NCBI GenBank assembly: GCA_043101605.1
Contig: JBICIG010000063.1
Span: forward strand, 28,301 to 92,300
From: JBICIG01 sp043101605
Lineage (GTDB): Bacteria; Planctomycetota; Phycisphaerae; Phycisphaerales; UBA1924
Length of the DNA: 64,000 nt
Direction: 5' to 3'
The position numbers were made by a program, and so were the translations under genes. A model generated the notes under the pieces. The model saw only the letters and a program-made list of their open reading frames with translations. It did not search any database and was not told the DNA's origin. Of the stretch, positions 34,714-41,942 are shown in pieces. Positions within the stretch are counted from its first letter, which is position 1; every line of letters begins with the position of its first letter.

Positions 34714-36093
34714 GACATCAAACCCGACATCCTCGCCGCCGTGGGCAACACGCCCCTCGTCAAGCTCAACAAGGTCGTCCCGCCCAACGCGGCGACCGTC
34801 CTCGCCAAGTGCGAGTTCATGAACCCCTGCGGCGCCATCAAGGACCGCATGGCGGTCCACATCATCCGCAAGGCCGTCGAACGCGGCGAACTCCGCCCCG
34901 GCGGGGTCATCATCGAGAACACCAGCGGCAACACCGGACTCGGCGCCGCCATGGCCGGTGCCGTCCTCGGCTACCGCTGCATCTTCACCATGCCCGACAA
35001 GATGTCCCTCGAGAAGGTCAACATGCTCAAGGCCTTCGGCGCCGAGGTCGTCATCACCCCCACCGATGTCCCGGGCGACTCCCCCGAGCACTATGTCAAT
35101 GTCGCCAAGCGACTCGCCGAAGAAACCCCCGGCGCCTTCTACCTCAACCAGTACCACGCCGCCGACAACATCGAGGCACACGAACTCTCCACCGGGCCCG
35201 AGATCCTCCGACAGACCGACGGCAAGTTCGACGCCTTCGTCACCGCCGCCGGCACCGGGGGCACCCTCTCGGGCGTCGGGCGATGCTTCAAAAAGCACGC
35301 ACCCCATGTCAAGGTCGTCGGCGTCGACCCCCTCGGCTCGGTCCACTACCACCTCTTCCACACCGGCACCATGCCCATCCCCCATGTCTACCTCGTCGAG
35401 GGCGCCGGCGAGGACATCAAGTGCGACGCCATGGACTTCTCCGTCGTCGACGACTTCCGACAGGTCACCGACAAGGAGTCCTTCGTCATGGCCCGACGGC
35501 TCGTCCGCGAGGAAGGCCTCTTCTGCGGCGGGTCCTCGGGCACCAATGTCCACGCCGCCTGCCAGATCGCCAAAGAACTCGGGCCCGGCAAGACCGTCGT
35601 CACCGTCCTCTGCGACTCGGCCACCCGCTACACCACCAAGTACCTCGCCGACGCCTGGATGCGCGACCACGGCATGCTCGGCGACAAGCCCGACCTCGGC
35701 TTCATCGAGCAGATCCTCGAATTCAAGCCCCGCGCCGTCGTCACCGCCCCCGCCTCCACACCCGTCGCCAGCATCGTCGCTCTCATGAGCGAGCGCGGCA
35801 TCAGCCAGGTCCCCGTCACCGACGACGCCGGCAAACCCGTCGGCATCGTCCACGAGATCGATGTCCTCCGCGGGCTCCAGACCGGCAAGATCGCCGGCGA
35901 CACCAGGGCAGCCGACATCGCCCACGAACTCAGCGGGCTCATCTACCCCAAGGCCCGCATCGAAGAGCTCTACCACATCTTCGAGACCGACCATGTCGCC
36001 GTCGTCGTCGACGCCGGCAAGCTCGTCGGCGTCATCAGCAAGATCGACCTCATCGAGTTTCTCGCCCAGCAGCGCACCGCCGTCCACGCGTGA
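34711..36093 (+). CDS. cbs: Cystathionine beta-synthase with C-terminal CBS domains
   Basis: 460 residues. PLP enzyme condensing serine (or O-acetylserine) with homocysteine. The PLP lysine lies in NPCGAIKDRMAVHII, the phosphate-binding loop is ENTSGNTGLGAAMAG, and the second Gly loop is TAAGTGGTLSGVGR. A tandem pair of CBS (Bateman) domains starts around residue 340 (VASIVALMSERGISQVPVTD; then LYHIFETDHVAVVVDAGKLV), as in eukaryotic CBS, where it binds S-adenosylmethionine. Upstream heme-binding sequence is not evident. With the next gene it forms a transsulfuration pair from methionine/homocysteine to cysteine. Confidence 0.93.
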   Translation: MDIKPDILAAVGNTPLVKLNKVVPPNAATVLAKCEFMNPCGAIKDRMAVHIIRKAVERGELRPGGVIIENTSGNTGLGAAMAGAVLGYRCIFTMPDKMSLEKVNMLKAFGAEVVITPTDVPGDSPEHYVNVAKRLAEETPGAFYLNQYHAADNIEAHELSTGPEILRQTDGKFDAFVTAAGTGGTLSGVGRCFKKHAPHVKVVGVDPLGSVHYHLFHTGTMPIPHVYLVEGAGEDIKCDAMDFSVVDDFRQVTDKESFVMARRLVREEGLFCGGSSGTNVHAACQIAKELGPGKTVVTVLCDSATRYTTKYLADAWMRDHGMLGDKPDLGFIEQILEFKPRAVVTAPASTPVASIVALMSERGISQVPVTDDAGKPVGIVHEIDVLRGLQTGKIAGDTRAADIAHELSGLIYPKARIEELYHIFETDHVAVVVDAGKLVGVISKIDLIEFLAQQRTAVHA

Positions 36094-36139
36094 ACGCCCG
36101 AAACCGTCCACCACACACGCAAACCTGCGAGCCAATCCA

Positions 36140-37291
36140 ATGAACGAACGACCCGGCTTCGGCACCCTCGCGATCCACGGCGGGCAACGCCCCGACCCCA
36201 CCACCGGCGCCGTCATCACACCCGTCTACCAGACCAGCACCTACGCACAGTCCTCGCCGGGTGTCTTCAAGGGGCCCTACGACTACTCCCGCAGCGCCAA
36301 CCCCACGCGCACCGCACTCGAAGCCAACCTCGCCGCCCTCGAAGGCGGCCGCTTCGGGCTGAGCTTCTCCTCGGGCGTCGCCGCCATGGCCAATGTCCTC
36401 CACCTCCTCCAGCCCGGCGACCACCTCCTCCTCGGCGACGATGTCTACGGCGGCACCTTCCGACTCGTCGACAAGGTCTACGCCAAGCTCGGCATCACCT
36501 ACTCCATCTGCGATTTCACCGACCTCGATGCCGTCCGCCACGGACTCACCGACAAGACCCGGCTCGTCTGGCTCGAGACGCCCACCAACCCGATGCTCAA
36601 GGTCTGCGACATCGCCGCCGTCTGCGACATCGCCAACAAGGCCAACGCCATCACCTGCGTCGACAACACCTTTGCCTCGCCCTACCTCCAGAACCCCCTC
36701 GCCCTCGGCGCCGACATCGTCAGCCACTCGGTCACCAAGTACATCGGCGGACACGCCGATGTCGTCGGCGGCGCGCTCATCACCAGCAGCGAGGAACTCC
36801 ACGACAAGCTCAAGTTCACCCAGAACGCCGCCGGCGCCGTCCCGGGCCCGTGGGACTGCGCCCTGCTCCTCCGCTCGACCAAGACCCTCCATGTGCGCAT
36901 GGAACGCCACTGCGACAACGCCGAGAAGGTCGCCGCCTTCCTCGACAACCACCCCAGAATCGACAAGGTCATCTACCCCGGGCTCCCCAGCCACCCCCAG
37001 CACGCCATCGCCGCCAAACAGATGAAGCGCTTCGGCGGCATGATCTCCGCCGTCCTCAAGGGCTCCCTCGACGACGCCAAGACCTTCCTCGAGAACCTCC
37101 GCCTGTTCACCCTCGCCGAATCGCTCGGCGGCGTCGAGTCCCTCGTCGAACACCCCGCCATCATGACCCACGCGTCGATCCCCGCCGACCAGCGCGCCAA
37201 GCTCGGCATCGTCGACGGCTTCGTCCGCTTCAGCGTCGGCATCGAGGATGTCAACGACCAGATCGCCGACCTCGAACAGGCGCTGGGCTGA
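36140..37291 (+). CDS. Cystathionine gamma-lyase/gamma-synthase family PLP enzyme
   Basis: 383 residues, Cys/Met metabolism PLP family. The PLP lysine is in SHSVTKYIGGHADVVGG. Other blocks: TPVYQTSTYAQ near the N-terminus, YDYSRSANPTRTALEANLAA, TNPMLKVCDI and AESLGGVESLVEHPAIMTH. The pairing with cbs favours cystathionine gamma-lyase (cystathionine to cysteine), but gamma-synthase cannot be excluded by eye. The ATG at 36140 has no strong Shine-Dalgarno. It probably follows cbs in one transcript, and its TGA stop abuts the deaminase start. Confidence 0.92.
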   Translation: MNERPGFGTLAIHGGQRPDPTTGAVITPVYQTSTYAQSSPGVFKGPYDYSRSANPTRTALEANLAALEGGRFGLSFSSGVAAMANVLHLLQPGDHLLLGDDVYGGTFRLVDKVYAKLGITYSICDFTDLDAVRHGLTDKTRLVWLETPTNPMLKVCDIAAVCDIANKANAITCVDNTFASPYLQNPLALGADIVSHSVTKYIGGHADVVGGALITSSEELHDKLKFTQNAAGAVPGPWDCALLLRSTKTLHVRMERHCDNAEKVAAFLDNHPRIDKVIYPGLPSHPQHAIAAKQMKRFGGMISAVLKGSLDDAKTFLENLRLFTLAESLGGVESLVEHPAIMTHASIPADQRAKLGIVDGFVRFSVGIEDVNDQIADLEQALG

Positions 37292-37777
37292 ATGCCAGGC
37301 ACCCCATCCAACCCGCCCGATCAACTCTCCGAACTCGACCGCCGCGCCCTCGACGCCGCCTATCAGCAAGCCCTCAAGTCCCGCGATGAAGGCGGCATCC
37401 CCATCGGCTCATCGCTCATCGACCCCGCCGGCAACATCGTCGCCGTCGGCCACAACGAGCGCGTCCAATCGGGCGATCCCACCGCCCACGCCGAGATGGT
37501 CTGCATCCGCCACGCCGGCCGCCGCCGCGACTGGCACACCCTGACCATGGCCACCACCCTCAGCCCGTGCGCCATGTGCTCGGGCACCGCCATCCTCCAC
37601 AAGATCCCGCGCCTGGTCATCGCCGAACGCGAGAACTTCCCGGGCCGCGAAGACTGGCTGCGCAACGAAGGCGTCGAGATCGTCTACGCCGCCGACCAGC
37701 GCTGCATCGAATTGATGCGCACCTTCATCGCCGAGCACCCCGACCTCTGGAACGAAGACATCGGCATCCCCGAGTAA
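37292..37777 (+). CDS. Yeast-type cytosine deaminase-like nucleobase deaminase
   Basis: 161 residues of the zinc-dependent cytidine deaminase superfamily. Zinc/catalytic motifs: HAEM (His and the proton-shuttle Glu) and SPCAMC (two Cys). The whole C-terminal half follows yeast Fcy1 cytosine deaminase closely: TTLSPCAMCSGTAILHKIPR, NFPGREDWLRNEGVEIVYA, RCIELMRTFIAEHPDLW and ending EDIG. The substrate could be cytosine, guanine or a modified base. Bacterial cytosine deaminases are usually the unrelated CodA type. The start codon lies directly at the previous stop (TGAATG), so translation is coupled to the cystathionine enzyme. Confidence 0.85.
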   Translation: MPGTPSNPPDQLSELDRRALDAAYQQALKSRDEGGIPIGSSLIDPAGNIVAVGHNERVQSGDPTAHAEMVCIRHAGRRRDWHTLTMATTLSPCAMCSGTAILHKIPRLVIAERENFPGREDWLRNEGVEIVYAADQRCIELMRTFIAEHPDLWNEDIGIPE

Positions 37778-37816
37778 CCCCGCCCAACGACCCCGCTCCC
37801 CGCGCCTCTTCCCCCC

Positions 37817-37860
37817 ATTGCCTGCTGCCCATTGCCTATTGCCTATTGCCTATTGCCTCT
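37817..37860. repeat. CCCATTG/CTATTGC heptamer tandem repeat
   Basis: CCCATTGCC-TGCTG-CCCATTGCC followed by three tandem CTATTGC units, between the convergent deaminase and PA14 genes. The same 7-bp unit is repeated at 1718-1740 (minus strand) and 41882-41897. Confidence 0.6.
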
Positions 37861-37886
37861 CCCCCTTACCGCTCCCCCGCCTCGCT

Positions 37887-39188
37887 CTACCGCCGGATCA
37901 TCGCCTCATCGGCCCCCTGCTCGCGCAACAGTTCCAGGTAGCGCTCGAGCGTCAGGTTCCCCGCCCGCCGCGCCGCGATCCCGCGCCTTCCCAACGGCAC
38001 ACCCCGCCGCGCCATCTCCGTCTCGTCCCGACCGATCTCGCTCCAACTGAGCATCCGCTCCGGCCTCGACTCCGACTCCGCCCGCAACAGCAGCGGGTCG
38101 ATCGCCGTCGCGAACGCATCGCTCGGCCCCTGCCAGGTCGCGATCACCCCCGCCCAGCCGCCGCGCTCGAACAGCCGCACCTCGAACGGGTGCACCCCCG
38201 CCTCCAGCCGCACCCGCCCCGACCGCCACCGGAACGCGTGCAACCCCGGGTCCTCCACCACGATCTCATCCCCCACCAGGATCTGCGCCCCGTCGTCCGA
38301 ACCAAGGTTGAAGGTCCACACCCCGCTCTCGGGAACATCGATCGAGCCCACCAGCCGGATCGCGAACTGATCCGCCGGCAAGCCCGGCTCCCACGCCCGG
38401 TTCGACGACACCCACCACAGCCGCTGGATCACCTCCGACCGCACCGGCGACTCCCAGTCCACTTGGTCGATGTGCCCCAGCGCCCCGATCCGCTCGTACC
38501 AGTACGCCGTCAGCCCCGTCCCCTCCTCGGGCTCCTCGATCGGCATCACCCGGAACGCGTCGGTCGGCACTGTCTGATACAACCACCGCCGCGGCTCGCG
38601 CCACGCCAGCTGCAGCGTCGCGTTCCCCGTCCGCTCCAGATGCCGAATCTCGATCGCGTGCAGCCCCTCGGTCAGGTACACCGTCGCCGTCCGCGTCCGC
38701 TCGCCGTGCGAGGGCTCGTCGTTGATCACCAGTTCCTCGTTGATCCACAGCGCCGCCGAGTCGTCGCTCGTCAGCGCGAACGACCACAGCCCCGTCTCGG
38801 GAATCACGATCCCGCCTCGGATCCGCGCCGCGAACCGGTCGTTCGGCCCGCCGTCCCAGAACGACCGGTTCGTCCGCGACCAGTCGATCAACGCCACCGT
38901 CTCGCTCCCCACCGGGCGAGGCCAGTTCACATCCGCGATCGAACGCGCGTCACGCTGCCCGTCGTACCACTCGGCCGTCAGCCCGAGATCACCCGGGTAG
39001 TCCCCCGGATCCGACCCACCCCCGCGCCGAGAACGCCACAACTCGATCAACCGGTCGATCAGCCGATCGCGCAGCGAATCACTCGGCTGCGCCGCCCACG
39101 CCTCCCCCACCGACCCCGCCCCGACCGGCAACCCCCCCAGCAAGCCCACCAGCCCCAGCGCGATCACGACTTTGCACTGCCACTTCAT
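37887..39188 (-). CDS. Exported protein with two PA14-like domains
   Basis: 433 residues. Signal peptide KWQCKVVIALGLVGLLGGL. Two PA14-type beta domains follow. In the first: GLTAEWYDGQRDARS, FAARIRGGIVIPETGLWSFA, LTSDDSAALWINEELVIND and GLHAIEIRHLERTGNATLQ. The second repeats the pattern: GLTAYWYERIGALG, FAIRLVGSIDVPESGVWTFN, LGSDDGAQILVGDEIVV and GVHPFEVRLFERGGWAG. PA14 domains typically bind carbohydrate or act as spacer domains in secreted proteins. The C-terminus is Arg/Glu-rich without anchor. Likely periplasmic or secreted. Confidence 0.88.
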   Translation of the reverse strand: MKWQCKVVIALGLVGLLGGLPVGAGSVGEAWAAQPSDSLRDRLIDRLIELWRSRRGGGSDPGDYPGDLGLTAEWYDGQRDARSIADVNWPRPVGSETVALIDWSRTNRSFWDGGPNDRFAARIRGGIVIPETGLWSFALTSDDSAALWINEELVINDEPSHGERTRTATVYLTEGLHAIEIRHLERTGNATLQLAWREPRRWLYQTVPTDAFRVMPIEEPEEGTGLTAYWYERIGALGHIDQVDWESPVRSEVIQRLWWVSSNRAWEPGLPADQFAIRLVGSIDVPESGVWTFNLGSDDGAQILVGDEIVVEDPGLHAFRWRSGRVRLEAGVHPFEVRLFERGGWAGVIATWQGPSDAFATAIDPLLLRAESESRPERMLSWSEIGRDETEMARRGVPLGRRGIAARRAGNLTLERYLELLREQGADEAMIRR

Positions 39189-39307
39189 GCAGACCGCATC
39201 GGCCCGCCCGGGCCTTCGGTCCAGCCCCGCCCCCGCCCGCTCGGCTCCCCCTCGCCCGCCGCCCGATCACCCCGGCAATCTCCGCCAAACCCGCGTCCGA
39301 GAACCGC

Positions 39308-41257
39308 TCAGTCCTCCCCCGACTCCCCCTTGAGGCTCTCGCGGATCGCGATCTCCTGCAGCCGCACGCTCAACTCATCCAGCCCCTGCTTCGCCGCGTG
39401 CAACTCGTTCGCGTCCACGCTCGTCCAGTCCGCCTCGGCCTGCGCGATCATCGCGATGAACGCCTCGAGCCTCTCCGTCAGCGCCGCGCGATACCCCCCC
39501 TCCAGCAGCCCGCCGAACTTCTCGAGCCGGTCCCCGATCCACTTGCAGTCCAGCTTCCCGTTGACCACCAGGTCCACCACCCGGTGCCGCGTCATGTCCG
39601 ACCGCGCGTGCTCCACGCTCTCGCGCTCGATCCGCTCGATGTCCGCCTCGGTCAGCCCATGATTCGGCACGATCTGGATCGCCGCCCGCTTGCCCGACCG
39701 CTGCTCCACCGCCGACACCCGAAGCACACCGTTCGCATCGACCAGGAACTCCACCTCCACCTGCGGCATCCCCGCCGGCATCGGGGGCAACCCCGCCAGG
39801 TGAAACTCACCCAGGCTCCGGCAGTCCTCGGCCATCTCCCGCTCGCCCTGCAGCACATGCAGCTTGATCGACCGCTGCCCGTCCACCTGCGTCGAGAACC
39901 GCTCGGTCGCACGCGTCGGCACGGTCGAGTTTCGCATGATCAGCTTCGCCACCGCGCCCCCCGCCGTCTCGATCCCCAGGCTCAGCGGGATCACATCCAG
40001 CAGCAGCGACTTGCCCCCGGCGCCCTTCCCCGCCAGCACCGACGCCTGCACCGCCGCCCCCAGCGCCACCACCTCATCCGGATTCAGCGCCGCATAAGGC
40101 TCGATGCCGAAGAACGCCCCCACCCGCTCACGAACCAACGGCACCCGCGTCGAACCCCCCACCAGCACCACCGCGTCCAGTTCCTCCGCCGCCCTGGTGA
40201 TCTTCGCATCCCGAAGCGCCCGCTCGCACGCCCGCAGCGACCGCTCCACCCACGGCTCGATCATCTCCTCGAACTGCGCGCGCGAAATCGTCTCCCGGTA
40301 CATCCCATCCCCACCAGCACCCCCACCAAGATCGATCTCGACCGCCGCCTCCTCCTCCTCGCTCAGCCGATGCTTGACCGACTCGGCGAACTGCTTGAGC
40401 GCCCGCCGCGCCTCGGGCCCCAGCGATCCCAACTCGATCGCCCGCCCCAGCGACGCGGACGCCCCTTCGAGAAACCGCTCGATCAGCAGGTGATCGACAT
40501 CGTCCCCGCCCAGGTTCGTGTCCCCCGCCGTCGCCAGCACGCGATAGAACGAAGGCATCGCCGCCGGCCCCTCGCCCGACTCCGCCGCCGGCGTGATCCG
40601 CAGCACCGAGATATCAAAGGTCCCACCGCCCAGGTCGTACACCGCGATCGTGCGCTCGCGCCGGTCCTCGCCCAGCCCCAGCCCGTACGCCAGCGCCGCC
40701 GCCGTCGGCTCGTTGACGATCCGCACCACCTCGATCCCCGCGATGCGCCCCGCGTCCCGCGTCGCCTGCCGCTGCGCATCATCGAAGTACGCCGGCACCG
40801 TCACCACCGCCTTGCGCACCGACACACCCAACGCCCGCTCGGCCCGCGCCCGCAACGCCCGCAGCACCTCCGCCCCGACCTCCTGCGGCGACCGCACGAT
40901 CGGCTCGTCCAACCCCTCGATCGGCACCGCGAACCGCGCCGACCCCCCCTCATCGGCCACGATCGCGTGCGACGCGAACGACGCGTCCCGCGCCCCCTCC
41001 GCCGCCGAACGACCCATCAGCCGCTTGGCGCTCGCGATCGTCGACCTGGGAAACTCCACCGCCCGCGCCCGCGCCCCGCGCCCCACCACCGCGCGCACTC
41101 CGCCGTCCTCCCCTCGCTCATACCGCACCACGCTCGGCATGAGACGATCGCCCGCCCCGTCCGCACCTTCGAGAATCCGGGGGCCCTGCTCGTCGCAGTA
41201 CGCCACCAGCGAATTCGTCGTCCCCAGATCGATCCCGACGATCACTTCCTCAGACAT
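39308..41257 (-). CDS. Hsp70 chaperone, HscA-like
   Basis: 649 residues, full Hsp70. ATPase motifs: GIDLGTTNSLVAYCDEQG, VVTVPAYFDDAQRQATRDAG, EPTAAALAYGLGLG, VYDLGGGTFDISVLRI and VVLVGGSTRVPLVRERVGAF. Several substrate-domain blocks resemble HscA more than DnaK: LHVLQGEREMAEDCRSLGEF and DANGVLRVSAVEQRSGKRA. HscA partners the J-protein HscB in Fe-S cluster transfer, but no isc/suf gene or J-protein lies here, so the client is unknown. It lacks the DnaK acidic EEVD-like tail. The start has no Shine-Dalgarno; a TATGGT box lies 5 nt upstream. Confidence 0.9.
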   Translation of the reverse strand: MSEEVIVGIDLGTTNSLVAYCDEQGPRILEGADGAGDRLMPSVVRYERGEDGGVRAVVGRGARARAVEFPRSTIASAKRLMGRSAAEGARDASFASHAIVADEGGSARFAVPIEGLDEPIVRSPQEVGAEVLRALRARAERALGVSVRKAVVTVPAYFDDAQRQATRDAGRIAGIEVVRIVNEPTAAALAYGLGLGEDRRERTIAVYDLGGGTFDISVLRITPAAESGEGPAAMPSFYRVLATAGDTNLGGDDVDHLLIERFLEGASASLGRAIELGSLGPEARRALKQFAESVKHRLSEEEEAAVEIDLGGGAGGDGMYRETISRAQFEEMIEPWVERSLRACERALRDAKITRAAEELDAVVLVGGSTRVPLVRERVGAFFGIEPYAALNPDEVVALGAAVQASVLAGKGAGGKSLLLDVIPLSLGIETAGGAVAKLIMRNSTVPTRATERFSTQVDGQRSIKLHVLQGEREMAEDCRSLGEFHLAGLPPMPAGMPQVEVEFLVDANGVLRVSAVEQRSGKRAAIQIVPNHGLTEADIERIERESVEHARSDMTRHRVVDLVVNGKLDCKWIGDRLEKFGGLLEGGYRAALTERLEAFIAMIAQAEADWTSVDANELHAAKQGLDELSVRLQEIAIRESLKGESGED

Positions 41258-41268
41258 GCCCGACCATA
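41255..41268 (-). promoter_or_regulatory. Candidate -10 box for leaderless hsp70
   Basis: TATGGT (41268-41263), 5 nt before the ATG at 41257. No Shine-Dalgarno. Confidence 0.35.
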
Positions 41269-41293
41269 GCGCGCACGAACCAAGCCCCTGCCG

Positions 41294-41854
41294 TCAACGA
41301 CGGATCCACGCCAGGTCCGCCAGCCGATCCACCAGCACCCGCGCCGCCCCCGCGTCCGGATCCGCCTCGTCCACCGGCACGATCACCGTCCGACGCTCCC
41401 CGCCCGCACTCACCGTGATCACCGCCACCGAGCCCGCCGAGATCGGCGGCTCCCCGTCGCTCCACGCCACCGCCCCCGGATGCCCCGGACGCACCACCCC
41501 CGTCCCGCGCACCATCTCCCACAGCCCCAGCATCTGACCCGCATCCAGCCGACGCGTCGCCGCCGGAAACAGCCGCGTCGACACACCCGGCCCGTCCGAC
41601 GCACGCAACACCCGGTCCGGCTCGATCACAAACCGCGCCGGCCGCTGCCAACGCGGCAACCGCCCGATCCGCCCCGGCTCGATCTCGTCGCTCAATACCG
41701 TCACGCTCAGCCCGAAGTCCGCCGGCATCTCCTCGGGCAACGGCGACAACTCCGCCGGCTCCGTCGGCTCCATCCGCGGCGTCGTCATCCCGCAGCCGCA
41801 CAACAGCCCCGCAACCAGCGCCAACACACTCACCGATCGGCTCACTTCCCGCAT
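41294..41854 (-). CDS. Small lipoprotein, unknown function
   Basis: 186 residues from the ATG at 41854: REVSRSVSVLALVAGLLCGC is a lipoprotein signal with Cys at ~20. The mature part has FGLSVTVLSDEIEPGRIGRL, RFVIEPDRVLRASDGPGV and a C-terminal VLVDRLADLAWIRR. No family recognised. Longer in-frame ATGs upstream would place basic residues before the signal and enter the pheT promoter region. TAGACT lies 7 nt before the chosen ATG. Divergent from pheT with only 85 bp between the starts. Confidence 0.78.
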   Translation of the reverse strand: MREVSRSVSVLALVAGLLCGCGMTTPRMEPTEPAELSPLPEEMPADFGLSVTVLSDEIEPGRIGRLPRWQRPARFVIEPDRVLRASDGPGVSTRLFPAATRRLDAGQMLGLWEMVRGTGVVRPGHPGAVAWSDGEPPISAGSVAVITVSAGGERRTVIVPVDEADPDAGAARVLVDRLADLAWIRR

Positions 41855-41867
41855 CCCAGCGAGTCTA
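41852..41867 (-). promoter_or_regulatory. Candidate -10 box for leaderless lipoprotein gene
   Basis: TAGACT (41867-41862), 7 nt before the ATG at 41854. No Shine-Dalgarno. Confidence 0.4.
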
Positions 41868-41881
41868 ACGCCCACCACCAC

Positions 41882-41897
41882 CCCATTGCCCATTGCC
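41882..41897. repeat. CCCATTG heptamer repeat (2 units)
   Basis: CCCCATTGCCCATTGCC in the 85-bp divergent region before pheT. Shares the unit with 1718-1740 and 37817-37860. Confidence 0.55.
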
Positions 41898-41925
41898 GCC
41901 CGCCTCCTGCCCCTCCTCCTCCCCC

Positions 41926-41942
41926 TATCCTCCTTCCCCATG
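41926..41942 (+). promoter_or_regulatory. Candidate -10 box for leaderless pheT
   Basis: TATCCT (41926-41931), 8 nt before the ATG at 41940. No Shine-Dalgarno. Confidence 0.45.

Noticed and set aside
37817..37860. Possible CRISPR or minisatellite
   Set aside because: The units are 7 bp with no spacers and no cas genes anywhere in the window.
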